DNA of 64,000 bases from CALOFP01 sp942492635 (GCA_942492635.1 CALOFP010000001.1:62001-126000); one strand, 5' to 3'; positions 34,278 to 43,994 are shown, counted from the first letter of the stretch. Translations and numbers: made by a program. The notes: generated by a model not told the origin, from the sequence alone.

Positions 34278-36014
34278 ATGATTCAACTTCGAAGCAAAAG
34301 AGAAACTCTTCGATTGATCCAAACTCTTAACGCAGCCACAACATCTCTGTTTTTCCTTGTCATTTTAAAACCATGGAAAGAACCAACTCTCCTACTTCTC
34401 TTTCCTCCAGCCATCCTATTCTCCTTTCTGGCGGCCAAAAAACTTTACACCCTTTTTCATACAAAAACCAAAAACCGATCAGATATATCACTCGATGAAG
34501 CACCCACCACTTCTGAAACATTAAAGCTTACAAACGAAATCTTCGATTCGATACCATCAATTCTCCTTGTCGTGTCCGATAAAAACAGAGTTATCCGCTG
34601 GAACGCCTCCGCAGAAATATTTGCCGGAATGTCTTTCAAGAACGCTATTTCCGATAACCTGTTCGAACTCATCCCCGGCCTGGCATCCTACCGCGAAGCT
34701 GTAGACTCGGTAATCGAGAGCGGAAAACAGCTGACGCTGCCGCGAGAAGCCTACGGTGATGAAAGGAAGCGATTCCTCAGCATATCCATACATCCGCTTC
34801 ATCACGGTGAAAAAAAAATAGCCATATTGATGATCGACGACGTCACCCATTTCGAGCAGATGGACGAACAGCTTCGCCAGGCGCAGAAAATGGAAACAAT
34901 AGGCAACCTTGCCGGAGGATTGGCGCACGATTTCAACAACGTCCTTGGGGGAATAACCGGCACTGTGGCACTAATGGAAATGATGGATGATGAGGAGCGC
35001 AACGGACAGCAGATGGTCGAACATCTCAAAACCATAAAACTCTCCGCAAAAAGAGCAAGTGAAATCGTAAACCAACTTCTTTCGCTCTCAAGAAAAAACA
35101 GACTCTCAATGGAGGATGTCAATCTTAATGATGCAATAAGTCACGTTACCAGAATCTGCCGAAATACAATGGACAAATGCGTCGACATCGAAGTTGTGGA
35201 AAAAAGGGAACCCGCCTTTGTCAAAGGAGATCCTAACCAGATAGAGCAAGCGCTTCTCAACATTCTGGTTAACGGATACCACAGCATGACAATAATGCGT
35301 AAAAACAGCCCTCAGGGAGGAAGACTCTCAATTTCCATCGACAGAATAAATCTACGATCCGAAAAATCCCCCGGTATGTGGAGAATCTCGATCAGTGATA
35401 CCGGAATCGGAATGGATGAAGGAACAGTCGAAAAAATCTTCGACCCGTTCTTCACAACCAAAGGAAAGGAGAACGGAACCGGACTCGGACTCAGCATGAC
35501 CTACAACATCGTTTCACGGCACGGCGGAAGAATCGAAGTTTCATCCGTTCCCGAAGTGGGCACCGTATTCGAAATCCTCCTACCAATATCCGAAAATCCT
35601 TCCGAAATAAAACAAGAAAAGAAGGAGATAGTAAAAGGCAGCGGTCTCATACTCGTAGTCGACGATGAAAAAGTTATACGGCAGACCGCCTCGAGAATGC
35701 TTAAAAACCTCGGATACAAAACAATTACGGCCCGTGACGGCCTGGAAGCCGTTGAAATCTACGAAAGGGATCATGAGGATATCGACGCAATAATTCTCGA
35801 CATGGCAATGCCGAGAATGTCCGGTGACGAAGCATACAGACTTTTCAGGAAGATCGAACCATCCGTCAAAGTCATTCTCAGCTCCGGTTACCGCATGGAC
35901 CGCCGTGTCGTAGAAACACTTGAATCAGGGGCAAACTGCTTCATGCAGAAACCGTACGATCTGCAGACTCTCTCGCACAAAGTATCGTCCGTACTGAAAC
36001 CACGGGATTTGTGA
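34278..36014 (+). CDS. hybrid sensor histidine kinase with PAS and receiver domains
   Basis: A 578-aa kinase. Two membrane helices (about 15-60) are followed by a PAS domain (about 85-195), a HisKA dimerisation domain with the phospho-His in LAHDFNNVLGG near 215, an HATPase domain (NILVNGY, DTGIGM, GTGLGL) and a C-terminal receiver with LDMAMPRMSG near 505. It senses an unknown signal and can relay phosphate internally. No good ribosome site precedes the ATG. No partner gene is adjacent; the NtrC-type regulator at 27816 is a candidate by distance only. Confidence 0.93.
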   Translation: MIQLRSKRETLRLIQTLNAATTSLFFLVILKPWKEPTLLLLFPPAILFSFLAAKKLYTLFHTKTKNRSDISLDEAPTTSETLKLTNEIFDSIPSILLVVSDKNRVIRWNASAEIFAGMSFKNAISDNLFELIPGLASYREAVDSVIESGKQLTLPREAYGDERKRFLSISIHPLHHGEKKIAILMIDDVTHFEQMDEQLRQAQKMETIGNLAGGLAHDFNNVLGGITGTVALMEMMDDEERNGQQMVEHLKTIKLSAKRASEIVNQLLSLSRKNRLSMEDVNLNDAISHVTRICRNTMDKCVDIEVVEKREPAFVKGDPNQIEQALLNILVNGYHSMTIMRKNSPQGGRLSISIDRINLRSEKSPGMWRISISDTGIGMDEGTVEKIFDPFFTTKGKENGTGLGLSMTYNIVSRHGGRIEVSSVPEVGTVFEILLPISENPSEIKQEKKEIVKGSGLILVVDDEKVIRQTASRMLKNLGYKTITARDGLEAVEIYERDHEDIDAIILDMAMPRMSGDEAYRLFRKIEPSVKVILSSGYRMDRRVVETLESGANCFMQKPYDLQTLSHKVSSVLKPRDL

Positions 36015-36257
36015 TCCTTGTAGAGCACACTTTCTTTTTCGTCCAGAGATACACACAGGTGAGCACAGACGGGGTATTTTTACCTCCATTTGAATCTTCG
36101 GCAACAATGAAACATCTCTTTTGAGTCAAAACCAACCTCAAATTTTCCAGTAATAAATACTTCGGGGAAACTTGCATTCATGAATATGGATGATTAAGGA
36201 AATGTTTCTTCACAACAAGCATCCACCGAACGGTGACCACCTGTTTTCATCATAAGA

Positions 36258-36293
36258 ATCATCTTGATCATCTTGATCATCTTGATCATCTTA
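36258..36293. repeat. four tandem 9-bp repeats (ATCATCTTG)
   Basis: Units at 36258-36266, 36267-36275, 36276-36284 and 36285-36293 (last unit changed at one base), followed by AATCAGCGTAATCTGTGG, the end motif of the dispersed repeat family seen at 52.3, 59.3 and 61.2 kb. The 36015-36377 gap holds this and the gckA promoter. Confidence 0.8.
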
Positions 36294-36342
36294 ATCAGCG
36301 TAATCTGTGGCAGGTCTACTTTTTCATTTTCCAACAATCCAT

Positions 36343-36371
36343 TTGTCAGCAGAAGAAAGTTGTGATACATT
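36343..36371 (+). promoter_or_regulatory. promoter of the glycerate kinase gene
   Basis: TTGTCA, 17-bp spacer with an extended TG, TACATT. The -10 box ends six bases before the ATG, so the transcript would start at or next to the start codon. Confidence 0.55.
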
Positions 36372-36377
36372 GCACCC

Positions 36378-37487
36378 ATGAAAGATTTTTACAACGAACT
36401 CATAGCCTCATTTGACTTAAAATTTCCAGATTCCTTGAAGGAAATCGACAATTTGAACTCAATAATTATTTCGACGGGAAAATCGGCGCTGTTCATGTAC
36501 CGAAAACTTTTGGAGCAGTTTCCACATCTCTCAGAAACGCCTGCCATAATTGTAATTCCCGAAGGAATCGATGATCGATCAGATATTCCATCTTCCGCTG
36601 AAATTGTCACATCGTCCCACCCGCACATCACCACATCATCTTTTGAAGCGGGGAGAAGAGTAATCGATTTTGTCTCTTCAAAAAAAGATGTTCATCAGGT
36701 TATATACCTTCTCAGCGGCGGTAGCAGCGCCCTTGTCGAGTTCGGCAGTGATCCTGAAAAGATTATAGAAAGAAATCGGGAACTTTTATATTCCGGTCTT
36801 TCAATCGACGCAATCAATCGTGAACGCATCAAAATCAGCGGAATAAAGGGCGGAAAACTTACCCGATTCGCCCCGGCAGCCGAATGGATCAACCTTGTGA
36901 TGTCTGATATTCCCTTCCCTGACGCCGCCTTCCTAACCGGTTCGACTCCCGGGTATGATCCGGAAAATGAGAACTGTTCGATCACCACACTTGCCGATTC
37001 ATCCACATTCCACACACTGTTTCGAAGAAAGCTGGAGGAACAGGGGTACAAAATGAAAAATGAACAACTATACTTCAACGGATCTGTGGATGAATTGAGG
37101 ATTCTACTTGTCGATTTAAAGAAGAATCTCGATCCCGGAGAGTTCATTCTCATCAGCGGCGAACCAACCCTCAAAGTGGATGCTGAAAATCCCGGACTCG
37201 GAGGAAGAATGAGTCATCTGGCTCTTTCCATCCTTCCTTTTCTTGAGAAAGATGAAACGCTCATGGCCTTCTCGTCCGACGGAATAGACGGATCATCACC
37301 TTACGCCGGAGCAGTTATTCCTTCGGATTTCGTCCGCCTTTTCAAAAGCGGAAAAGTTCCATCGATCGAAAACTATCTCAACAACTTCGACAGCTACACT
37401 TTTCTCGAAAAATTCGATCTCGCAGTCACCTCCGGCTACACCGGTATCAATCTGAACGATTGTGTGACATTGATTAGAAGTGTTTGA
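36378..37487 (+). CDS. gckA: glycerate 2-kinase, MOFRL/GckA type
   Basis: Phosphorylates D-glycerate to 2-phosphoglycerate, linking the serine or glycerate pathways to glycolysis. The 369-aa protein has YLLSGGSSALVEF near 113, MSDIPFP and the second-domain signature ISGEPTL with GLGGRMSHLAL, plus FSSDGIDGSSPYAGA. It is shorter than the usual 420-450 aa, mainly through reduced loops. No ribosome site precedes the ATG, and the promoter position suggests a leaderless mRNA. It is a single gene. Confidence 0.85.
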   Translation: MKDFYNELIASFDLKFPDSLKEIDNLNSIIISTGKSALFMYRKLLEQFPHLSETPAIIVIPEGIDDRSDIPSSAEIVTSSHPHITTSSFEAGRRVIDFVSSKKDVHQVIYLLSGGSSALVEFGSDPEKIIERNRELLYSGLSIDAINRERIKISGIKGGKLTRFAPAAEWINLVMSDIPFPDAAFLTGSTPGYDPENENCSITTLADSSTFHTLFRRKLEEQGYKMKNEQLYFNGSVDELRILLVDLKKNLDPGEFILISGEPTLKVDAENPGLGGRMSHLALSILPFLEKDETLMAFSSDGIDGSSPYAGAVIPSDFVRLFKSGKVPSIENYLNNFDSYTFLEKFDLAVTSGYTGINLNDCVTLIRSV

Positions 37488-37564
37488 TTCGATCTGAACA
37501 CCTTCTGCAGAATTTATCTTGATTAAAACCGGAAATCTATTTTGAGCCTGTAATTCGAATTATT

Positions 37565-38992
37565 TTAGCTGAAAACAAGAAAATCGGGATTGATTACGAG
37601 TATTGCTCCGAGAGTGAGCATGAGAACTCCGCTTACGAGTTTGAGAACCTTTGCATGTTTTTCCTCAAAACGGTGCTTACCCATTGTAACAACGAAGATT
37701 CCGACGATTATAGCAAGAGGAATAACATAGTAGAGGTTGTAAAGTGCCATATAAACGTACTTTGTGAGTGTGGAAATTTCCTGAATTGAAAGAACTCTTG
37801 TGTAGATCGCGGGAAGACCGATTGTACAACCGAGCTCGATGAGGTTTACGAAGAAGGCAAGTGTGATTGTTCCGAGAAGGCTGAGCATCATATTGGAATT
37901 GTTCATGATCTTTCTCATCTTCTCAAAAAGCTTCGGTTTCGCCTTGTCGGGAATCATCAGGCTGACACCTTTCTTGAAAAAGAAGAACTCCTTAAAGTTG
38001 ATGAGTCCCATCAGTATCGCTACGGCTCCGAGAACTATGGTCACAGTGTCCTTGATTCCGATGAACGTGAAGATGTTGAGCCAAGCAGTCATGAAGAGAA
38101 AATAGACAAACGCCGAAGAAAAGACGAATACTGTTCCGATCATGATGAGTTTCTTCCTGCTTTTCGCGTTTACGAGAAGGGTGAGAAGGAACATGAGAAC
38201 CCACATCGCACACGGGTTAACTCCGTCCAGAAGTCCAATTATGAATGTGAATGATGGAAGGGAAACGATTTTAGGATCGATCTTTCCTATTATGGGTACG
38301 TTTATCATTCCGGTGTCGGCTTCGGCACACTGATCACCTCTTGCCTTGAGAAGGTTTTTGTCGATTATGTCCTTGAGCTGCTGGGAGTGAATGTCCTTCG
38401 TGAATCCCTCCACATGGTCGCGGCCCATTATGAATGTCGGAACACCTGTGCAGCTGAAATTTCTCTCTTTGCACAGTTTCTTCAGAAGTGCAAGATTCTC
38501 TTTATTCCCGGTCAGTTCAAGCTTCTTGAAGGTGACATCACCATACTGTTTTTCCAGTTCGCTGATAAAGGGTTTCGCCTCCTGGCAGTGGGGACATCCG
38601 TCAGAATGAAAAAAGTAGAATGTTCCGAAATCTATTCCCTCATCCTTCGGCTCGTGGATGTGCCTGTCGAGAAGCCTTATCAATCTGGATTCATGAGAAT
38701 TCTTCTTGAAGCCAACCTCGTAGTCGTTTCCGATGACGAAAAGAGGAACACCTACTCCCTGGATGTTGAGTCTTGCTACCGTTTCCTGGAAGTGTTTCAA
38801 ATTTTCCGGAAATTCGGTGACTTCCATATCGTGAAACTTTATGGACGGATACTTCCCTTTCAAACCCTCTAAAAAGGGTTTCGCCTCCTGGCAGTGGGGG
38901 CAGTTCTTGGAATGGAAAAAATAAAAATCATCGTCTGCGAAAAGAGGCAGCATTGCGACGAGAAGTAAAACAAAAACCAAAATTTTCTTCAT
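37565..38992 (-). CDS. tandem glutaredoxin-like domains fused to a CcdA/DsbD-type membrane domain
   Basis: A 475-aa protein. After a signal peptide (1-19), two homologous redoxin domains follow: CPHC at 31-34 and again near 133-136, both in the frame FFHS-x2-CPHCQEAKPF. Each ends in a VPxF cis-proline segment. From about 235 there are six to eight helices with the CcdA/DsbD cysteines in DGVNPCAMWV and IELGCTIGLP. The likely job is moving electrons from the cytosol across the membrane to the periplasmic CPHC domains. The true start is ATG at 38992, with GGAGG five bases upstream. Confidence 0.85.
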   Translation of the reverse strand: MKKILVFVLLLVAMLPLFADDDFYFFHSKNCPHCQEAKPFLEGLKGKYPSIKFHDMEVTEFPENLKHFQETVARLNIQGVGVPLFVIGNDYEVGFKKNSHESRLIRLLDRHIHEPKDEGIDFGTFYFFHSDGCPHCQEAKPFISELEKQYGDVTFKKLELTGNKENLALLKKLCKERNFSCTGVPTFIMGRDHVEGFTKDIHSQQLKDIIDKNLLKARGDQCAEADTGMINVPIIGKIDPKIVSLPSFTFIIGLLDGVNPCAMWVLMFLLTLLVNAKSRKKLIMIGTVFVFSSAFVYFLFMTAWLNIFTFIGIKDTVTIVLGAVAILMGLINFKEFFFFKKGVSLMIPDKAKPKLFEKMRKIMNNSNMMLSLLGTITLAFFVNLIELGCTIGLPAIYTRVLSIQEISTLTKYVYMALYNLYYVIPLAIIVGIFVVTMGKHRFEEKHAKVLKLVSGVLMLTLGAILVINPDFLVFS

Positions 38993-39085
38993 CAATTCCT
39001 CCGGAAAAAACAGTTACAAGTTTTTAACACATATCTCTACCATAATATTCCGGGTTTGAGTATTTTTTTTATAGAATCAATAAAA

Positions 39086-39113
39086 AAAGGGCGCTGAATT
39101 AACAGCGCCCTTT
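39086..39113 (-). terminator. Rho-independent terminator, bidirectional shape
   Basis: An 11-bp perfect stem (AAAGGGCGCTG with CAGCGCCCTTT) and a 6-base loop, followed on the minus strand by a T-run. It ends transcription of the Cys-rich lipoprotein gene and separates it from the redoxin gene. Confidence 0.9.
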
Positions 39114-39133
39114 GAAAAAACAGTTCTTATGAT

Positions 39134-39964
39134 TTAGTAGCAGTATCCCTGGATGCAGGGCTGTCCGCTACAGCAAACTGAAGATTCGCTGCACTTCTCA
39201 CCGGCGGGCACACATGTTGAAGCGTTGAACATGTAACCTGAAACATTGCTTGAGGCACATACAAATGTCGATGAGTTGCACGTGAATGTTCCGGCATCAC
39301 CATTAAGATCCTGGCACTTGTCGGCAGACGGATTGCAGGCGGCAGGTACACACTCCTTGTCTTTCGGCATAAACACCTCTCCCTGAGGGCACATTCCGCA
39401 GTAAATCGCCTCTTTTTTGGAAGCACATTTCACACTTCTCAATCCAGGTCCTGCGTAACAGCATGTATTGCATGAGCCAATTGCACACGTTCCTGAAGTT
39501 GCATTGGGGTCCGACTTGTATGTGGTATTTACACAGCGGCTCAGATCTGTATTGCAGGTTGTACCGGTAAAGGCTGAACAGTCGCTGTTTGATTTACATC
39601 CTGGAACGCACTTCTGGTTTGTGCATATTTCTCCGCTCTGGCAGTCACCGTCATGGGTACATGCTGCGCCGCCGTTGCCTTCTCCTGTATCACCGGTATC
39701 TGTGTTGTTACCGGTATCTGTGTTATCACCGGTATCTGTACTACCTGAGTCTCCGCTGTCACCAGGATTCTGGTTGTTGCCGGAATCGCCGGAATCGCCG
39801 GAATCACCGCCCCCTGGTTTTCCAGTATCACCTTGACCTGATGATGGTTTATCCTGATCATTGTTACTTGCAGTGTTGCCGTAACCTGTCGACGGAGTCG
39901 AAGATGAACAGGCGACAGCAAAAATCATGATAAAAAAGATAGAAAAAAGCGCTAACTTTTTCAT
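39134..39964 (-). CDS. Cys-rich surface lipoprotein with Asp/Gly/Ser/Thr repeats
   Basis: A 276-aa lipoprotein with a signal peptide ending in AVAC (Cys19). A low-complexity stalk (about 20-100) is made of GDSGDSG and DTGDNTDTG repeats. The second half carries about 30 cysteines in knot-like motifs such as CTHDGDCQSGEICTNQKC and CSESSVCCSGQPC, as in dickkopf-like or EGF-like modules that many disulfides hold together. The start at 39964 has GGAGG five bases upstream. The partner is unknown. The adjacent CPHC redoxin gene might help fold it. Confidence 0.75.
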   Translation of the reverse strand: MKKLALFSIFFIMIFAVACSSSTPSTGYGNTASNNDQDKPSSGQGDTGKPGGGDSGDSGDSGNNQNPGDSGDSGSTDTGDNTDTGNNTDTGDTGEGNGGAACTHDGDCQSGEICTNQKCVPGCKSNSDCSAFTGTTCNTDLSRCVNTTYKSDPNATSGTCAIGSCNTCCYAGPGLRSVKCASKKEAIYCGMCPQGEVFMPKDKECVPAACNPSADKCQDLNGDAGTFTCNSSTFVCASSNVSGYMFNASTCVPAGEKCSESSVCCSGQPCIQGYCY

Positions 39965-40011
39965 AAGCACCTCCAAAGAAAGATGTCGTTATTTTTGGTA
40001 AAACACAACCC

Positions 40012-40039
40012 AGTATAGCATTGCACTGAAATAATTCAA
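40012..40039 (-). promoter_or_regulatory. sigma70-type promoter of the Cys-rich lipoprotein
   Basis: TTGAAT, 16-bp spacer, TATACT on the minus strand, 48 bases before the start. The remaining bases to 40344 are AT-rich, with nothing recognised. Confidence 0.7.
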
Positions 40040-40344
40040 GAAAAATAATGAGTTACTTTAAAAAAGTTGAATCCGGGAAATTGCATGGCTGACTATTTCA
40101 TTCATAAAGACTACACTTTGTAATACCCATCGTCTCCTTTAGCTATAGCGACTACTATTTGATAATCCTATATATCTTCAACAAATGTCAGCTTACCAGC
40201 AGCTGAATCGGTAATTTTATCCGTAATTTTATTTTAGAAACGTTTAACAAAAATATTTCGATATTCAAATAAAGCTTAAAAAATAAAACTTTACCGAGAA
40301 TAACTTTTTTAAAATGCATGCAATAGAATGAATTTGAAGAAGAG

Positions 40345-40362
40345 AGGGGCCCGAAGGCCCCT
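40345..40362 (-). terminator. terminator of flagellin gene 1
   Basis: A 7-bp stem (AGGGGCC with GGCCCCT) closing a TTCG loop on the minus strand, five bases after the flagellin stop, followed by a CT-rich rather than pure U tract. Confidence 0.65.
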
Positions 40363-40367
40363 TTCAT

Positions 40368-43028
40368 TTATCGGAGAAGTCCGAGAAGTCCCTGAGACAT
40401 CTGATTTGCCTGAGCGAGCATCGATGTAGAAGCCTGGTTCAAGATCTGCCATTTGGCCATCTCTGTGGCTTCCTTCGCGATGTCGAGATCCCTGATACGG
40501 GATTCGGATGCAATCGCGTTTTCACGCTGAACGTTCAGGTTGTTGATGGTATGCTCAAGTCTGTTGACAACAGCACCGATACGTGAACGCTCTGAACTGA
40601 CCCTGTCGATAGCATCATCAAGACGACCGATTGAGTTCTGAGCACTCTCCTGGTTAACCACGAGAACCTTGTCGACACCGAGGGCGTGTGAACCCATCTC
40701 ACCGATGAAGCTCTCCATGGTCTGACCCTGGTTCGCACCGATCTGGAACGCCTTGGCATTGTCGACGACGTGGAGATATTCAACAGCAGGTGTATCCGCC
40801 TGGAAGTTGATCTTTCCACCGCCCCAAGTTACGTCTGTTCCAAGCTTGGCATCGATATCGACGTCGATTCCATCGATAACATTGTGAAGAACGTTATCGG
40901 TAACGGTATCGGAACCTATAAGCTCTCCGGAGTGGGCGTCCTTGACAACGACTGTGTGCTCAGTCTCTTCCGCTGCCTGAACCTGTGCAATGGAGAGCGC
41001 ATTGAGTACATCCTCCTCAGCACTGAAGAAGACCTCTCCCTTCGCTCCGGCAGCTGTTGAACGTATGATAATCGTACCTTCAACCGCTCCGTCTGTTCCG
41101 GGAATACCCTCTTCGATAAAGTCGGCAAGATGGCTGTCAACAACCGTGTCACCTGTTCCCATTCCAAGACCGTTGACCATCGCGTCGTTGATCTTGTCGG
41201 CAAGTTCGCCGAGAGTATCTCCACCGTCGACGTAGATCGATGTCTTTTCGCCGGCTCCGTTGTACATGGTGATGGTTTTACCGTTTTCACCAAGTACGAA
41301 GTTGCCGTCGTCGTCGTAGAAACGACCAACATCTCTAAGCCTAGTTCCGGTATTGGCTTCGCCGCCGCTTGTAACGTCGAATTCGAGAGTTCCGTCTTCG
41401 GCATCCTCGTCTCCGAAGTTGAGGTGAATCGATCCTGTGTACCAGTCACCGTTTCCTGTATTGAGCTGAACTGTATCCAGAGTCACGTCGCTCTTGTTGA
41501 GAGATCCGTCACTGAATGTGTAGACTCTGGAATCGGTTGTAGTACCGCCCCTTCCGTCGGTTGTCGGAGTGGTGAACTTGATACTGTCGACAGTAGCACC
41601 GGCGGCACCGCCTGTAGCGGTATACTCGTTGAGAGCGACGAGCATCTTGTCTCCGGCATTCCAGGCTGTTCCTGCACCGAGAGTCATGGACATAACCATG
41701 GTGTTCTTACCATCGGAAAGCTCAGCAGTACCACCGTTGATCGATGAATAGCTGAGGTTCTTGGTGTTCCAGGTTTTTCCTTCGTCAAAACTGAAACGAA
41801 CGGCCACGGTAGAATCGGATGCTGCCGACATTTTCGCGGTTTCGAGAACCTCGATCATGGCATAGGCTCCACCGCTCTCTACACCGGTTACATCGATATT
41901 GACCGCACTGATTGTCGAGTCGTTATCGAAACCTTCCGTAGCAGCCTGACCGTAGGCGGCGAGAACCGTAGCGGAAATACCGGCACCTCCTGCGTTGGAG
42001 ATGTTTACACTGAGAGCATAGGATTGATCCTTACCTTCGCTGTTGATCGGGAAACCGTTCATCATGCCGATAGGATTGTCAATCTCAACGATACCTGTAT
42101 CTGTATCGTCTCCTCCGGTGAAACTCGTCCATGTTGTTGCAGCGAATATATCGATGCCTGAAGCGGTGTCGACAAGTCTTCCCTTGAACTGGTTTCCACC
42201 TTCGCCCTCTTCGTTTGCCCTGAGGCGGATTCCGCCGTTGGCAACGGTGAGAACTACGGCGTCGATATAACGGCTGAGTACCGCATGCTCGTTGATCGCA
42301 CTTGCGACGTCACTTGCAGTCGCGGCGACCGAAGAGTCCTTCCACTGATACTGGAAACCGTCGAAATCGAACTCAATGTTCACACCTGTTCCACCTGCAG
42401 AGATAGCACCGGAGTAACTTGCCTTGACACCGTTGAGATCTATGTTGGAAACACTCTGGAGTCCTTCCTTTACCTCGAAGATGTCGGTCTTGAGAACCTG
42501 AGCCTGACCAGGGTTGGCAGTAATCTCAAGCTCGTAGTTACCCTCGCGAACCTTGCCGCGTACAACCGCGCCTATCTTGTCTGAAGATGCGGATGTAAGA
42601 GCCGAAGCGTCACCGTTGAGAAGCTTTTTGGTGTTGAACTCGGTCGATGTCGAAATACGATCCACCTCTTCTGTCAGCTGATCCACCTCCTTCTGGATCT
42701 CCTGACGGTCGGAAGCGGTAAGCGTACCGTTAGCGGCCTGCACCGAAAGCTCTCTCATTCTCTGCAGAACCGAGTGTGTCTCGTTGAGAGCACCTTCAGC
42801 TGTCTGCATGTAGGAGATACCGTCCTGAGCATTCATGGAAGCACGATCAAGACCCCTGATCTGCGTCCTGAAACGCTCGGAAATAGCGAGTCCCGAAGGA
42901 TCGTCGGCGGCTCCGTTGATTCTAAGTCCGGAACTCAAGCGCGCAATTGAGTTGGACTGTCCCTTCTGGGCAACACCCAGATTGTTCTGTGCCTTCACAG
43001 AATTTACGTTGTTGATAATGCTTAACAT
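40368..43028 (-). CDS. fliC: flagellin 1 (886 aa)
   Basis: Subunit of the flagellar filament. The conserved D0/D1 ends are clear: N-terminal LSSGLRINGAADDPSGLAIS (about 32-51) with MQTAEGALNET and RMRELSVQAANGT, and C-terminal RIGAVVNRLEHTINNL and ASTSMLAQANQMSQGLLGLL. Flagellins are usually 270-550 aa; here about 630 residues form an enlarged middle region, strongly conserved with the other two copies. No signal peptide, as expected for type III export. TGGAGG precedes the ATG, with a leader hairpin 30 bases upstream. It is nearest to flagellin 2. Confidence 0.96.
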   Translation of the reverse strand: MLSIINNVNSVKAQNNLGVAQKGQSNSIARLSSGLRINGAADDPSGLAISERFRTQIRGLDRASMNAQDGISYMQTAEGALNETHSVLQRMRELSVQAANGTLTASDRQEIQKEVDQLTEEVDRISTSTEFNTKKLLNGDASALTSASSDKIGAVVRGKVREGNYELEITANPGQAQVLKTDIFEVKEGLQSVSNIDLNGVKASYSGAISAGGTGVNIEFDFDGFQYQWKDSSVAATASDVASAINEHAVLSRYIDAVVLTVANGGIRLRANEEGEGGNQFKGRLVDTASGIDIFAATTWTSFTGGDDTDTGIVEIDNPIGMMNGFPINSEGKDQSYALSVNISNAGGAGISATVLAAYGQAATEGFDNDSTISAVNIDVTGVESGGAYAMIEVLETAKMSAASDSTVAVRFSFDEGKTWNTKNLSYSSINGGTAELSDGKNTMVMSMTLGAGTAWNAGDKMLVALNEYTATGGAAGATVDSIKFTTPTTDGRGGTTTDSRVYTFSDGSLNKSDVTLDTVQLNTGNGDWYTGSIHLNFGDEDAEDGTLEFDVTSGGEANTGTRLRDVGRFYDDDGNFVLGENGKTITMYNGAGEKTSIYVDGGDTLGELADKINDAMVNGLGMGTGDTVVDSHLADFIEEGIPGTDGAVEGTIIIRSTAAGAKGEVFFSAEEDVLNALSIAQVQAAEETEHTVVVKDAHSGELIGSDTVTDNVLHNVIDGIDVDIDAKLGTDVTWGGGKINFQADTPAVEYLHVVDNAKAFQIGANQGQTMESFIGEMGSHALGVDKVLVVNQESAQNSIGRLDDAIDRVSSERSRIGAVVNRLEHTINNLNVQRENAIASESRIRDLDIAKEATEMAKWQILNQASTSMLAQANQMSQGLLGLLR

Positions 43029-43058
43029 GTTTTTCCTCCATGGAATTACAATTTAACT

Positions 43059-43084
43059 TTCCCTGGTTGTTTCACGGAACAACC
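43059..43084 (-). promoter_or_regulatory. flagellin 1 leader hairpin with CAGGGAA (CsrA-type site)
   Basis: On the minus strand a 7-bp stem (GGTTGTT/AACAACC) is followed directly by AGGGAA, about 20 bases before the ribosome site, which itself contains AGGA. The same plan precedes the other two flagellins. The stem changes together with flagellin 2 at one pair (T-A here, C-G there). Confidence 0.6.
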
Positions 43085-43145
43085 TGCCGCCGGAGTTGAC
43101 CTGCACCCCGGAAGGTCGTTTTTCAGGATCTGTTCACCGCTTGAT

Positions 43146-43154
43146 TCACCTCCT
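43146..43154 (-). promoter_or_regulatory. extra ribosome-site-like AGGAGGTGA upstream of the flagellin 1 leader
   Basis: AGGAGGTGA lies 62 bases upstream of the leader hairpin. Flagellin 2 has AGGAGGTCG at a matching distance. It may be a decoy, a protein site or the start of a tiny leader peptide. Confidence 0.3.
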
Positions 43155-43577
43155 AATTAAGCGTGTTATGTAAAGAGCCGTCATTCATGACTCTGTTGAT
43201 CAGGTCAACTTTCCTCCAAAGCGACCAAACCAACAGAGCCACGTTTGATTCCGCCACACAAGTCACCGGTAATGACTCATTGAGCGGAATTACTTTCTGC
43301 GCAGTGCGCGGCGCTCCACCCGTCGTGCGGATAGAGTGACCCGCACTGTAAAAACGGCTCCCGGACCACGAGCTTTCACAACAATCCTCACTCTTCAACT
43401 CCGCCATGAGTTGAGACCTGAAGTTCGCCCCGAAAAAATTTCCCCATGTCGCGCAATTCAGGGAAAAATGATGCATCACCCCGTTGAATCATCTTCAACG
43501 GTACCGCTCCAACGGTTACACTGTCTCCCGGCTGTCCGAACGCTCCAATACAAAAATCGAAGCTTCACACTAAAAAA

Positions 43578-43602
43578 CCTGACGGAGTCCGACGGAACAG
43601 GT
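43578..43602 (-). terminator. terminator-like hairpin inside the flagellin 2-1 spacer
   Basis: On the minus strand ACCTG pairs with CAGGT around an inner TCCG/CGGA stem, followed by TTTTT. It lies directly after the stop of the 72-aa frame at 43603-43821. Confidence 0.45.
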
Positions 43603-43821
43603 TCACCGGATGTATTCAATCTGCATGAACTTCCAAGGGTTCAACAGCACACTCCGGCCGCACCATATTTTTCCGGGCGGGGTCCCTTCCAACTGAACCC
43701 GGGTCGTACTGGATGGAATGCATCTGTTCACAAAGACCATCTTCCGGCGAGGTAATACATCATCGTGATGAAAAACCATTGACCACCGGATCGTGAATCT
43801 ACATAGAAAAGTGCAGTTCAT
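43603..43821 (-). CDS. doubtful 72-aa frame in the flagellin spacer
   Basis: A 72-residue frame with several Cys and Trp, no recognised family and composition unlike its neighbours. It is listed only because a terminator-like hairpin follows its stop codon at once. It lies in a spacer of 975 bases (43029-44003) that otherwise has only the leader elements and two terminators. Confidence 0.2.
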   Translation of the reverse strand: MNCTFLCRFTIRWSMVFHHDDVLPRRKMVFVNRCIPSSTTRVQLEGTPPGKIWCGRSVLLNPWKFMQIEYIR

Positions 43822-43972
43822 CTTTCCAGACCCTTTTCGGGTTGTATTTAAATAAATCTGTTACAATCGCCTTTTATCACTTCGATGGCGAACCTCCATT
43901 AATAAAACCTATAAAACCCGACCTTTACAGGGTCTCATTCAGTGCCCCGCAGGACACTCAAGGAAAACCTGA

Positions 43973-43994
43973 GGGGGAGTACGAATACTCCCCC
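43973..43994 (-). terminator. terminator of flagellin gene 2
   Basis: A 9-bp perfect stem (GGGGGAGTA/TACTCCCCC) with a TTCG loop on the minus strand, 10 bases after the flagellin 2 stop. Confidence 0.75.

Noticed and set aside
36258..36293. CRISPR-like repeat array
   Set aside because: The units are only 9 bp, directly adjacent, with no spacers.
36194..36379. Short minus-strand frame with repeated Met-Ile-Lys
   Set aside because: It is the translation of the 9-bp tandem repeat; no ribosome site or other support.
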